DNA of 64,000 nucleotides from Variovorax saccharolyticus (GTDB lineage: Bacteria; Pseudomonadota; Gammaproteobacteria; Burkholderiales; Burkholderiaceae_C), in assembly GCF_030316765.1 (NCBI RefSeq), contig NZ_JASZYT010000001.1, positions 62,001-126,000 on the forward strand, in the 5' to 3' direction. This document shows positions 54,085 to 61,518 of this stretch, in pieces. Every line of letters starts with the position of its first letter. The first letter of the stretch is position 1. The notes beneath the pieces were generated by a model, which saw nothing but the letters and a program-made list of their open reading frames with translations, had not been told where the DNA came from and did not search any database. Position numbers and translations under genes: made by a program.

Positions 54085-55509
54085 TCATGGAGCGCGGTCC
54101 GAGCCGAGCGGCGGCGCCACCTCCTCGAGCGGCTTGCGTTCCGCATTCACCGCGTAGCGCAGCGCCAGCAAGCCGGCGAAGACGACCAGTGCGGCACCGA
54201 TCGCGTAGCCGACGGCGACCGCGCCGCGGCTGCCGGTCTCGATCAGCGCGCCGAACAGCACTGGCGCCACGAAGCCGCCGGCACCGGTGCCCACCGCATA
54301 GAAGATCGAGATCGCGACCGCGCGCATCTCGAGCGGAAACACCTCGCTGACCGTGAGGTAGGCCGAACTGGCGGCCGCCGAGGCGAGGAAGAACACCGCC
54401 GACCAGCACAGCGCCTGGCTGCGGGCGTCGAGCCATCCCTGCATGAAGGCCCAGCCGGTCAGCGCCAGTCCGACACCCGACAGCACATAGGTCAGCGCGA
54501 TCATGCGGCGCCGGCCGACGCGGTCGAACAGCGGACCCAGCAGCAGCGGGCCCAGCACGTTGCCGAGCGCGAACGGAAAGATGTAGAGCGCCACCCTTTC
54601 GGCCGGCACGCCGTGGAAACGGGTCAGCACCAGCGCATAGGTGAAGAAGATCGCGTTGTAGAAGAAGGCCTGCGAGATCATCAGGGCCAGTGCCACCGCG
54701 CTGCGCTGCGGATAGCGCCGCAGCAGCACGTGGGCGATCTCGCGCCAGCCCGGGCTCTGCGCGCGCCCGGCCGGGCCCGGCGGTCCGTCCGGCGGCGCGA
54801 GCGCCCCATGCTGGGCCCGGACCTCCGCCTCGATGCGCCGCACGATGTCCTCGGCTTCTTCGGCACGGCCATGCGCCATCAGCCAGCGCGGGCTCTCGGG
54901 CACGTCGCGCCGCACCAGCAGGATCGCCACCGCGAGCAGTGCACCGAGCGCGAAGGCGGCGCGCCAGCCCCAAGTCGGGCCGAGCACCCGGGGATCGAGC
55001 AGCCACAGGCTCAGGCCGGCGCCCAGTGCCGCGCCGATCCAGAAGCTGCCGTTGATCGCGAGGTTCACGCGGCCGCGCACGCGCGCCGGAATCAGTTCGT
55101 CGATGGCCGAGTTGATCGCCGCGTACTCGCCGCCGATGCCCAGACCGGTGATGAAGCGGCACACGGCGAAGAAGGCGAAATTCGGCGAGAAGGCGGTGGC
55201 GAGCGTCGCCGCCGCATAGACCATCAGCGTGATCAGGAACAGCTTCTTGCGGCCCAGCCGGTCGGCCAGCCGGCCGAACACCAGCGCGCCGATCACTGCG
55301 CCGCCGATATAGAGCGAACCGGTCCAGCCGATCTGCGCCGCGCCGAGCCCGAGCGTGTCGGGCCGCTCGAGCACGCCGCCGATCGATCCGACCAGCGTGA
55401 CCTCGAGCCCGTCGAGCACCCAGGCCACGCCGAGGGCGATCACCACGCGCCAGTGCCAGCGCGACCAGGGGAGGCGGTCGAGACGGGCCGGGATGTCGGT
55501 GCGGGTCAT
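54085..55509 (-). CDS. MFS transporter, metabolite/sugar:proton symporter type
   Basis: 474-residue carrier with 12 helices. Signature loops: GRLADRLGRKKLFLITLM between helices 2 and 3, GLGIGGEYAAINSAIDELIPARVRGRVNL, the PESPRWLMAHGR motif after helix 6, GPLFDRVGRRRMIAL, and VSEVFPLEMRA. Close to the aromatic-acid/sialic-acid/sugar-porter side of MFS. The central cytosolic loop (about 215-260) is extended and Pro/Gly-rich. It follows ureD by 61 bp on the same strand, in the place where ureA would be expected. Confidence 0.92.
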   Translation of the reverse strand: MTRTDIPARLDRLPWSRWHWRVVIALGVAWVLDGLEVTLVGSIGGVLERPDTLGLGAAQIGWTGSLYIGGAVIGALVFGRLADRLGRKKLFLITLMVYAAATLATAFSPNFAFFAVCRFITGLGIGGEYAAINSAIDELIPARVRGRVNLAINGSFWIGAALGAGLSLWLLDPRVLGPTWGWRAAFALGALLAVAILLVRRDVPESPRWLMAHGRAEEAEDIVRRIEAEVRAQHGALAPPDGPPGPAGRAQSPGWREIAHVLLRRYPQRSAVALALMISQAFFYNAIFFTYALVLTRFHGVPAERVALYIFPFALGNVLGPLLLGPLFDRVGRRRMIALTYVLSGVGLALTGWAFMQGWLDARSQALCWSAVFFLASAAASSAYLTVSEVFPLEMRAVAISIFYAVGTGAGGFVAPVLFGALIETGSRGAVAVGYAIGAALVVFAGLLALRYAVNAERKPLEEVAPPLGSDRAP

Positions 55510-55570
55510 CGCCGGCCAGTCTAGGCAGCACGGCGGGGCGTCCTCGTCGGACGAGCGCCCGTTCAGCGGC

Positions 55571-56401
55571 CTACATCGACCAGATGCGCGGCGGCTCGCT
55601 GGTCATGCCCCAGAGTTCGGCGCGCCAGGCTTTCCAGACCTGGCGCAGCAGCTGCATCGCCGGCTCGACCACCGGCGCCAGGGCGCGCAGCACGATGATC
55701 TCGGCATGCGGACTGGTGGCGCCGGCGCTCTCGTGCAGTGGGTGGGCCTCGATCAGCGAGCGCGCGGCGTCGAGCGCCGCATCGCGGCGCGCGCGCGCGA
55801 TCGGCGAGCCGGCGACGAAGAAGATCGACGCCAGGCAGCGCTGCCCCGCAAGACCGAGCGGGCTCTGCAGCAGCCGCCGGTCGTCGGCGTCGATGCGCCC
55901 GCGCTCCAGCCACCTGCCCGGGGCCTCGATGTGCTGCTGCAGCGTGCCGCGTTCGAAGGGCTTGCCGGCGTTGGGCAGGCCGAGGGCCGTGACGTCCCAG
56001 CCGATCAGCTCGGCGCCGGCCTCGACCCGCAGGGTCAGCCGGTTCTCGGCCCGGCAGCCGCTGAAGCAGATCGCCTCGAGCGGCAGCCATTCGAGACGGG
56101 CGCCGGCTTCGACACTCAGTTCGGTCCGCTGCAAGGCCAGTTCGCCGTCCGAGCGGTAGAAGCGAGAGGCGCCGGGCGTCGTGATGAGGCCGTGGCTGCC
56201 AGCCGCGGCACGCACGCGGATGTCGAGCGTGTCGCCGCCGACCAGGCCGCCGGGCGGATGCACCAGCACGTTGTGGCAGACCGCGTCGCCCTCGGGGTAG
56301 AGGCTCTGCAGGATGCGCAGCGGGCCGTCATGGCGGAAGCGGGCGACGCTGCGCCGGCTTTCGGATTGGTAGTCGAGATCGAGTCGGGCGTGCCAGGGCA
56401 T
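55571..56401 (-). CDS. ureD: urease accessory protein UreD, without neighbouring urease genes
   Basis: 276-residue UreD/UreH homologue, full length. Family marks: DGPLRILQSLYPEG, VHPPGGLVGGDTLDI, TTPGASRFYRS, EWLPLEAICFSGCRAEN, and IGWDVTALGLPNAGKPF. UreD binds the urease apoenzyme and, with UreFG, guides nickel insertion. Here no ureA, B, C, E, F or G follows; downstream is an MFS gene and upstream a nucleoside deaminase. urtABCDE ends 12 kb away on the opposite strand. It may serve a urease encoded elsewhere or be a leftover. Confidence 0.93.
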   Translation of the reverse strand: MPWHARLDLDYQSESRRSVARFRHDGPLRILQSLYPEGDAVCHNVLVHPPGGLVGGDTLDIRVRAAAGSHGLITTPGASRFYRSDGELALQRTELSVEAGARLEWLPLEAICFSGCRAENRLTLRVEAGAELIGWDVTALGLPNAGKPFERGTLQQHIEAPGRWLERGRIDADDRRLLQSPLGLAGQRCLASIFFVAGSPIARARRDAALDAARSLIEAHPLHESAGATSPHAEIIVLRALAPVVEPAMQLLRQVWKAWRAELWGMTSEPPRIWSM

Positions 56402-56454
56402 GGGGTGAGTGTAGGGACAAGGACCGCGACGCTCCGCCCCGGCGTCCCGCGCAA

Positions 56455-56976
56455 TCAGGCCTTCCAGGCCCCCACGTGCGCCGCGCCGGCTTCATCGACC
56501 AGCGCCGGGCCGATGCACTCGATCGGATGCGGCGACGCCCGGAACACGTCGCGGCAGGACAGCTCGGCGTCGCGCTGGTCGCCGCGCTCGCCACGGAACA
56601 CGCGCAGCCGCTCGGCGTCGATGCCGAACACCACGCGGCCGATGTTCGACCAGAAGATCGCGCCCGCGCACATCACGCAGGGCTCGCCCGACGAATAGAT
56701 CGTGGCGCCGGCGAGCTCCTCGCGCGACAGCTTGCGCTCGCCGAGCATGCGCACCGCATTGGTCTCGGCGTGGCCCGTGACGTCGCCGGTCTCGGCGGTG
56801 TTGCAGTAGGCCTCGGCCAGCACCTCGCCGGCCGCCGAGACCACCACCGCGCCGAAGGGCCGGTTGCCGCGCCGGCGCCCGGCGTGCGACCAGACGATCG
56901 CCTTGCGCAGGTAGCGGCCGTCGCGCTCGTCGAGCTGCTGTTCAGCCGGAAAGGTGTCTGAAAGAAGTGAACTCAT
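56455..56976 (-). CDS. nucleoside/guanine deaminase family protein
   Basis: 173-residue zinc deaminase of the CDA superfamily: zinc and proton-shuttle residues in GHAETNAVRM and PCVMCAGAIFWSNIGRVVFGID. The length and FWSNIGRVVFG pattern match guanine deaminase/tRNA-adenosine deaminase relatives; a free-base deaminase is the best guess. Its start overlaps the stop of the NMT1-type binding protein gene by 4 bp, so they are co-translated, and ureD follows after 53 bp. This suggests uptake and nitrogen release from a purine- or pyrimidine-like compound (inference). Confidence 0.88.
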   Translation of the reverse strand: MSSLLSDTFPAEQQLDERDGRYLRKAIVWSHAGRRRGNRPFGAVVVSAAGEVLAEAYCNTAETGDVTGHAETNAVRMLGERKLSREELAGATIYSSGEPCVMCAGAIFWSNIGRVVFGIDAERLRVFRGERGDQRDAELSCRDVFRASPHPIECIGPALVDEAGAAHVGAWKA

Positions 56977-58001
56977 GCCTTGATGCTACGTTCGTTGCGC
57001 GCCGGCAGCATCGAGCTGTTGAAGATGGCGTCGGCCGACGGCCTGGTCTTGAGGCCGAACACCTCGGCCACCTCGTCGACCTGCTGCTCGAGCAGCAGCT
57101 TCTTGATGTCGCCCAGGCCATGGCTGCGCGTATCGGCCGCGCCGACGTACTGCGCGGTGATGGCCCAGCGGTCGAGCTCGATCTTCGCATCGAGGATCGG
57201 CTCGCGCAGGCGCATGGCCGCGATGCTGGGCGCCGGGTTGGCGAAGGTCTCGACGATCGCGCGGTTGGTGGCGCGCAGGAAGGCCGCCACCGCCTTCGGG
57301 TTCTGGGCAATCAGGTTGCTGCTGGCGAGGATCGCGTTGCCGTACAGGTTGACGCCGGCGTCCGAGTACTTCAGCACCGAGAGCTCCTCGCTCTTCATGC
57401 GCGCGAACAGCGAGATCGCGGAGTCGTGGAAGTAGGTGGCTGCATCGACGTCGCCGCGCACCATCACGTTGTCGCGGGCGCTGAAGTCGGTGGTCTGCCA
57501 CTGGAAGGCGTCGGGCTTCATGCCCTGCTTGCGCGCCACCATCGGCCAGGCGCGGCGCGTCGACTCGACGGCGGCGGCAGCGACCTTCTTGCCCTGCAGG
57601 CTCTTGAAGTCGGCGCCGACGCCGCGGTCCTTGCGCCCGATGATCACGAACGGTGCACGGTTGTAGTACTGGTACACCGCCTGCACCATCGGGGTGCCCG
57701 GGTTCTGTGCGTTGAACTCCACCAGCGAGCTGATGTCGCCGAGGCCGAGCTGGTAGACGCCGCTGGCGATGCGCGTGATCGAGGCCACGGAGCCGGCGCC
57801 GGTGTCGATCGTGACGTCGAGTCCTTCGTCCTTGTAGTAACCCTTGCTCTCGGCCAGGAAGAAGGGCGCGGTCTGGCCGTTGATGCGGAAGTCCAGCGTG
57901 AACTTGAGCGGTATCGGCTTGCCGCCCTGGGCGAGGACGGCAGGCGCGGCGAGGGTGGCGGCGCAGGCGGCGCCCGTGGTGATGAAGGTACGGCGTTGCA
58001 T
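56973..58001 (-). CDS. NMT1/SsuA-type ABC transporter substrate-binding protein
   Basis: 342-residue periplasmic protein with signal peptide (RRTFITTGAACAATLAAPAVLAQ, twin Arg). NMT1-fold segments: LKFTLDFRINGQTAPFFLAESKGYYKDEGLDV, GVYQLGLGDISSL, GKKVAAAAVES, NLYGNAILASSNLI. Relatives bind pyrimidines (thiamine precursors), taurine, nitrate or aromatic acids. It has no permease or ATPase beside it; a homologous binding protein with both is at 61519-64000. First gene of the minus-strand unit with the deaminase and ureD; its promoter is one arm of the mirrored region 58062-58238. Start at 58001 follows a GGAGAT ribosome site. Confidence 0.92.
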   Translation of the reverse strand: MQRRTFITTGAACAATLAAPAVLAQGGKPIPLKFTLDFRINGQTAPFFLAESKGYYKDEGLDVTIDTGAGSVASITRIASGVYQLGLGDISSLVEFNAQNPGTPMVQAVYQYYNRAPFVIIGRKDRGVGADFKSLQGKKVAAAAVESTRRAWPMVARKQGMKPDAFQWQTTDFSARDNVMVRGDVDAATYFHDSAISLFARMKSEELSVLKYSDAGVNLYGNAILASSNLIAQNPKAVAAFLRATNRAIVETFANPAPSIAAMRLREPILDAKIELDRWAITAQYVGAADTRSHGLGDIKKLLLEQQVDEVAEVFGLKTRPSADAIFNSSMLPARNERSIKA

Positions 58002-58061
58002 GTGGGTGATCTCCGGAATTCGCGGGGCCTTGAACACCCCGCCGGGCCGGCGAGGCACTTC

Positions 58062-58238
58062 AAGAGCAATTTCCGGGCGGCGCACGAATCGGGTGCGTGC
58101 GCTGCTGAACGCTTCTACTCTTGACCGCTGTCATGCAGGAGGCATGCCAGCGCCGCGGGCCCGCAATTTGCATGAGAATCGGAGCAGAGTAGAAGCGTTC
58201 AGCTCCAGCGCACGGTCGCGGAGCGGGAAATTGCTCTT
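58062..58238. promoter_or_regulatory. mirror-image divergent promoter/leader modules
   Basis: Two near-identical modules face outward. Each reads TGCATGA, 9-10 bp, AGAGTAGAAGCGTTCAGC, a 22-29 bp variable part, then GGAAATTGCTCTT. Plus arm: 58169-58175, 58186-58203 and 58226-58238. Minus arm: 58131-58137, 58104-58121 and 58062-58074. A weak sigma-70 fit is TTGCAT, 16 bp, TAGAAG (plus) and CTGCAT, 15 bp, TAGAAG (minus). It would give the binding-protein operon and the Rieske operon the same control. Confidence 0.8.
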
Positions 58239-58274
58239 TCAGGTGGGTCCCCACGCAACCGAAGGAGTCTTTTC

Positions 58275-59351
58275 ATGCTCGTCACGCAGCAACCCGTTTT
58301 CCGCAAGTTCTGGCATGCCGTCATGCCCCTGGCCGATCTGCAGCAGGGCCCGAAGCCCTTCACGCTGCTCGGCGAGAACATCGTCCTGTTCCTCGATGCC
58401 GACGGCCAGCCCGCCGCCTTGCGCGACCGCTGCTGCCACCGCACTGCGAAGCTGTCCAAGGGCTGGTGCGTCGACGGCGAAGGCAAGGCCTGCGGGCAGG
58501 GCGCGATCCAGTGCGGCTACCACGGCTGGACCTACGACCGCAGCGGCCAGGTGATCCGCATCCCTCAGTACGAGCCGGACCGCAAGATCTCGCCCGAATA
58601 CAAGACCACCGCCTACCACTGCAGCGCGCGCTACGGCTACGCCTGGGTCGCGCTCGAGGAGCCGATCGCGGAGATCCCGGCGATTCCGGAGTTCGACGAT
58701 CCGGGATTTCGCACCATCCACCAGTTCTATGAAGAGTGGCAGACCAGCCCGATGCGCGCGCTCGAGAACTCCTTCGACAACTCGCACTTCAGCTTCGTGC
58801 ACCGGGCGACCTTCGGCGTGGCCGCGAGCCCGAAGCCGAGCAAGTACGAACTGGTCGAGAACGAATCGGGCTTCTACGCCGAGACCGTGATCCAGGCGGT
58901 CAACCCCGAGAAGTTCCATGCGATCAGCGGCGTGACCGACCCGATCACCACCCGCCACATGCGCAACGCCTACTTCCTGCCGTTCTCGCGCCGGCTCGAC
59001 ATCGAGTACCCCTCGGGCATCCGCCACATCATCATCAACTGCTTCACGCCGATCGACGACGGCCGCATGCAGCTGTGCCAATGGCTGTTCCGCAACGACA
59101 CCGAGGCCGATTGCGCGGCGCAGATGCTGATCGACTTCGACGAGGAGATCACGCGCGAGGACAAGGACATCCTCGAGTCGACCGACCCCGATGCGCTGGT
59201 CGACACCCGCCGGCGCGGCGTCGAGTATTCGATGGAGTCCGACCGCCCCGGTATGCTGATCCGCAAGCACCTGATGCAGCTGCTGGCCAGGCATGGCGAG
59301 GCCGAGGTGCATCGCGGCATGCGCGTGGTGCCGCTGCAGCAGGCCGCCTGA
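58275..59351 (+). CDS. Rieske-type aromatic ring-hydroxylating/demethylating oxygenase alpha subunit
   Basis: 358-residue oxygenase. Rieske domain: first ligand pair Cys-x-His in DRCCHRTAKLSKGW, second in QCGYHGWTYDRSG (about 76-79). The catalytic non-haem iron site is NSFDNSHFSFVHRATFG (Asp-x2-His-x4-His, about 165-180), with the distal Asp further on. The fold resembles the phthalate/vanillate-demethylase group (alpha-3 type, no beta subunit). The gap between the two ligand pairs is 24 residues, longer than usual, and contains two extra cysteines. First gene of the plus-strand operon. Substrate probably an aromatic or heterocycle imported by the NMT1-type systems around it (inference). Confidence 0.92.
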   Translation: MLVTQQPVFRKFWHAVMPLADLQQGPKPFTLLGENIVLFLDADGQPAALRDRCCHRTAKLSKGWCVDGEGKACGQGAIQCGYHGWTYDRSGQVIRIPQYEPDRKISPEYKTTAYHCSARYGYAWVALEEPIAEIPAIPEFDDPGFRTIHQFYEEWQTSPMRALENSFDNSHFSFVHRATFGVAASPKPSKYELVENESGFYAETVIQAVNPEKFHAISGVTDPITTRHMRNAYFLPFSRRLDIEYPSGIRHIIINCFTPIDDGRMQLCQWLFRNDTEADCAAQMLIDFDEEITREDKDILESTDPDALVDTRRRGVEYSMESDRPGMLIRKHLMQLLARHGEAEVHRGMRVVPLQQAA

Positions 59352-59389
59352 AGCGGCGCTACCATGGCGCTCCAATCGAAGGAGTGCCG

Positions 59390-59998
59390 ATGGTCACGCG
59401 TGGATTCACAGGACGACGTCCGACCGCTGCCTTTGCCCGCCGCCTGCCGCCCGGCCAGTTCGAGACCGACGACTTCCCGGTGCTGGCCAAGGGGCCGACG
59501 CCCGAGGTCGATCTCGCGGCCTGGCGCTTCACGCTGAGCCAGGGGCCGCGTCCGCTCGCGAGCTGGAACTGGGCCGAGTTCCAGGCGCTGCCGCGCACGC
59601 TGTGGCAGGGCGACATCCACTGCGTCACGACCTGGTCCAAGTTCGACACCCGCTGGGAGGGAGTGAGCATCGACGACCTGCTGGCCGCTGCGGGCGTGGC
59701 GCCGCCCAGTGCCTTCTTGCTGGCGCTCTCGCACGACGACTACGACACCAACGTTCCGCTGGCCGACCTGGTCGGCGGACGCGCGATGGTAGCGACCCAT
59801 TTCGACGGCCAGCCGCTCACGGCGGAGCATGGCGGGCCGGCGCGGCTGCTGGTGCCGCACCTGTACTTCTGGAAGAGCGCCAAGTGGCTCAAGGGCCTGC
59901 GCTTCACGGCGCGCGACGAGGCCGGCTTCTGGGAGCTGCGCGGCTACCACATGTACGGCGATCCGTGGAAGCAGCAGCGCTACTCGGACGATCCGTGA
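59390..59998 (+). CDS. sulfite-oxidase-like molybdopterin oxidoreductase (YuiH/YedY-type catalytic domain)
   Basis: 202-residue protein consisting of the Oxidored_molyb domain: LASWNWAEFQALPRTLWQGDIHCVTTWSKFDTRWEGVS contains the molybdenum-ligating Cys in the HCVTTWS motif (about 79). LALSHDDYDTNVPL and the end GYHMYGDPWKQQRYSDD are typical. No dimerisation domain, haem domain or TAT signal, so it is a cytosolic minimal form. Its stop overlaps the GTG of the flavin reductase gene, so the reductase is probably its redox partner. Reaction unknown. Confidence 0.9.
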   Translation: MVTRGFTGRRPTAAFARRLPPGQFETDDFPVLAKGPTPEVDLAAWRFTLSQGPRPLASWNWAEFQALPRTLWQGDIHCVTTWSKFDTRWEGVSIDDLLAAAGVAPPSAFLLALSHDDYDTNVPLADLVGGRAMVATHFDGQPLTAEHGGPARLLVPHLYFWKSAKWLKGLRFTARDEAGFWELRGYHMYGDPWKQQRYSDDP

Positions 59999-60732
59999 GC
60001 GCGCAGGGGCCCACGCGCTGGCAGGAGGCGGTGATCGAGCGCATCGCGCCGCTGACGCCGCGCATCGTCAGCGTGATCCTGAAGGCGGACCTGGCGCGGC
60101 ATGTGGCGGGCCAGCATGTCGACGTGCGCCTGACCGCGCCCGACGGCTACGCGGCCCAGCGCAGCTATTCGATCGCCTCGGCGCCCGGGCAGCCGGTCGA
60201 GCTGATCATCGAGAAGCTCGACGACGGCGAGGTCTCGCCGTATTTCCACGACATCGCTCGAGCCGGCGACGCCATCGAGGTGCGCGGTCCGCTGGGCGGC
60301 CATTTCATCTGGCGCGCCGGGGACGGAGGGCCCGTGCTGCTTGTGGCGGGCGGCTCGGGCATCGCGCCGCTGATGGCGATGGTGCGCGACTGGGCGCGCA
60401 CCGCGGCCGACCTGCCATTGATGCTGGTCTGTTCGGCTCGCACCTGGGACGAACTGGCCTTCGGCGAAGAGCTGGAGCGACTCGAAGCGAGCCGCGCTGA
60501 TTTCCGCTTCGTCGCCGCGATCACGCGCGGTCCCGGCCGCCGCCCCGCCGACCGCAGCCAGAGGCTGGATGCCGCCGCGCTGAAGGAACTGATCGCGCAA
60601 TGGGGCCATCAGCCGCGCCACGTCTTCGTGTGCGGCTCGAACCGCTTCGTCGAGGGCGTGACCCGAGGGCTGGCCGGCGAATCGCTGTCGGCGGGCATGA
60701 TCCGAACCGAGCGCTATGGTGGCGCCGAATGA
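59995..60732 (+). CDS. ferredoxin-NADP reductase-like FAD oxidoreductase
   Basis: 245-residue FNR-family flavoprotein: FAD-binding RSYSIASAP (about 58-66), GPLGGHFIWR, pyridine-nucleotide site LVAGGSGIAPLMAMVRDW, and CSARTWDELAFGEELE. It has no 2Fe-2S domain, unlike most Rieske-oxygenase reductases. GTG start inside the preceding stop (GTGA overlap). It could feed electrons to the molybdoenzyme; serving the Rieske protein would need a separate ferredoxin. Confidence 0.92.
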   Translation: MSAQGPTRWQEAVIERIAPLTPRIVSVILKADLARHVAGQHVDVRLTAPDGYAAQRSYSIASAPGQPVELIIEKLDDGEVSPYFHDIARAGDAIEVRGPLGGHFIWRAGDGGPVLLVAGGSGIAPLMAMVRDWARTAADLPLMLVCSARTWDELAFGEELERLEASRADFRFVAAITRGPGRRPADRSQRLDAAALKELIAQWGHQPRHVFVCGSNRFVEGVTRGLAGESLSAGMIRTERYGGAE

Positions 60733-60754
60733 CATTCAAACAGGAGCAATTCAA

Positions 60755-61153
60755 ATGACCCTCACGGTCCGGCGCGACGGCGTCACAGGCACCCGCCACA
60801 TCCTAAATATCCGCGCGCACGAAATCCCGGTCGACGCCTCGCCCGACGGCGGCGGCACCGATGCGGGCCCGACGCCGCACGACCTCTACGACGCCTCGCT
60901 GGCCGCGTGCAAGGCGCTCACCGTGCTGCTGTACGCGCGGCGCAAGGGCATGCCGATCGAGGAGATCGAGGTCGCGGTCGACCGCGACGACAGCGAGGAG
61001 CGCCACGGCGTCTACCGCCTCGACAGCACGCTGCGGGTCACGGGTGAGCTGACCGAGGCGCAGCGCGCCGAACTGCTGCGGGTGGCGGGCAAGTGCCCGG
61101 TGCACCGCCTGATGACCGAGGTCAAGACCGAGATCGAGACCCGGCTCGTGTGA
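60755..61153 (+). CDS. OsmC family protein
   Basis: 132-residue OsmC/Ohr-fold protein with the two reactive cysteines in SLAACKALTVLLYARRKGM (about 53) and AGKCPVHRLM (about 117). Thiol-dependent peroxide reduction is the known activity of the family. Start at 60755 with a good AGGAG site; the in-frame ATG at 60716 would overlap the reductase. Last gene of the plus-strand Rieske operon, converging with the EthD-like gene 7 bp away. Confidence 0.92.
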   Translation: MTLTVRRDGVTGTRHILNIRAHEIPVDASPDGGGTDAGPTPHDLYDASLAACKALTVLLYARRKGMPIEEIEVAVDRDDSEERHGVYRLDSTLRVTGELTEAQRAELLRVAGKCPVHRLMTEVKTEIETRLV

Positions 61154-61160
61154 GCAGGCC

Positions 61161-61475
61161 TCAGCCCACCACCACTTCGCTGATCTGCATCACCGGCTGG
61201 ATGTCGGTGTAGTTGGCGATGTCCGCCAGGATCTCCTTCGCATGCGGGCCGAAGGCGGCCTGGAAAGACTCCACCGAGTCGGCGAAGACGTGGCACATGC
61301 CGACATAGGTGGGCGGCTGGCCGGGTGCGCCGCCGGCCAGGCCCTTGTCGATCGTGTAGGACTTGCAGGCGTCGCCCATCCGGTTCGCGAGCAGCGGCAT
61401 GTGCTTGTCGCGGTAGTAGGCGTGGTCGAACCGCGCGCCGGGGGAGAAGGGGTACATCACGCTGACCTTGATCAT
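61161..61475 (-). CDS. EthD family small protein
   Basis: 104-residue dimeric alpha-beta barrel protein: MIKVSVMYPFSPGARFDHAYYRDKHMPLLANRMGD, then YVGMCHVFADSVESFQAAFG. The Y-x2-KHMPL motif is typical of EthD. EthD proteins accompany cytochrome P450 and other oxidative degradation genes; the role is often unclear. It is the last gene of the minus-strand unit that starts with the NMT1-type ABC transporter, 43 bp after the permease. Confidence 0.9.
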   Translation of the reverse strand: MIKVSVMYPFSPGARFDHAYYRDKHMPLLANRMGDACKSYTIDKGLAGGAPGQPPTYVGMCHVFADSVESFQAAFGPHAKEILADIANYTDIQPVMQISEVVVG

Positions 61476-61518
61476 GGGTTCGTCTCTCCTGAAAAAGAAC
61501 CCGCAAGGATAGGCGCTT

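Noticed and set aside
59995-60732. Assigning the flavin reductase as the direct electron donor of the Rieske oxygenase
   Set aside because: It lacks the 2Fe-2S domain normally needed to pass electrons to the Rieske centre, and it is translationally coupled to the molybdoenzyme instead.
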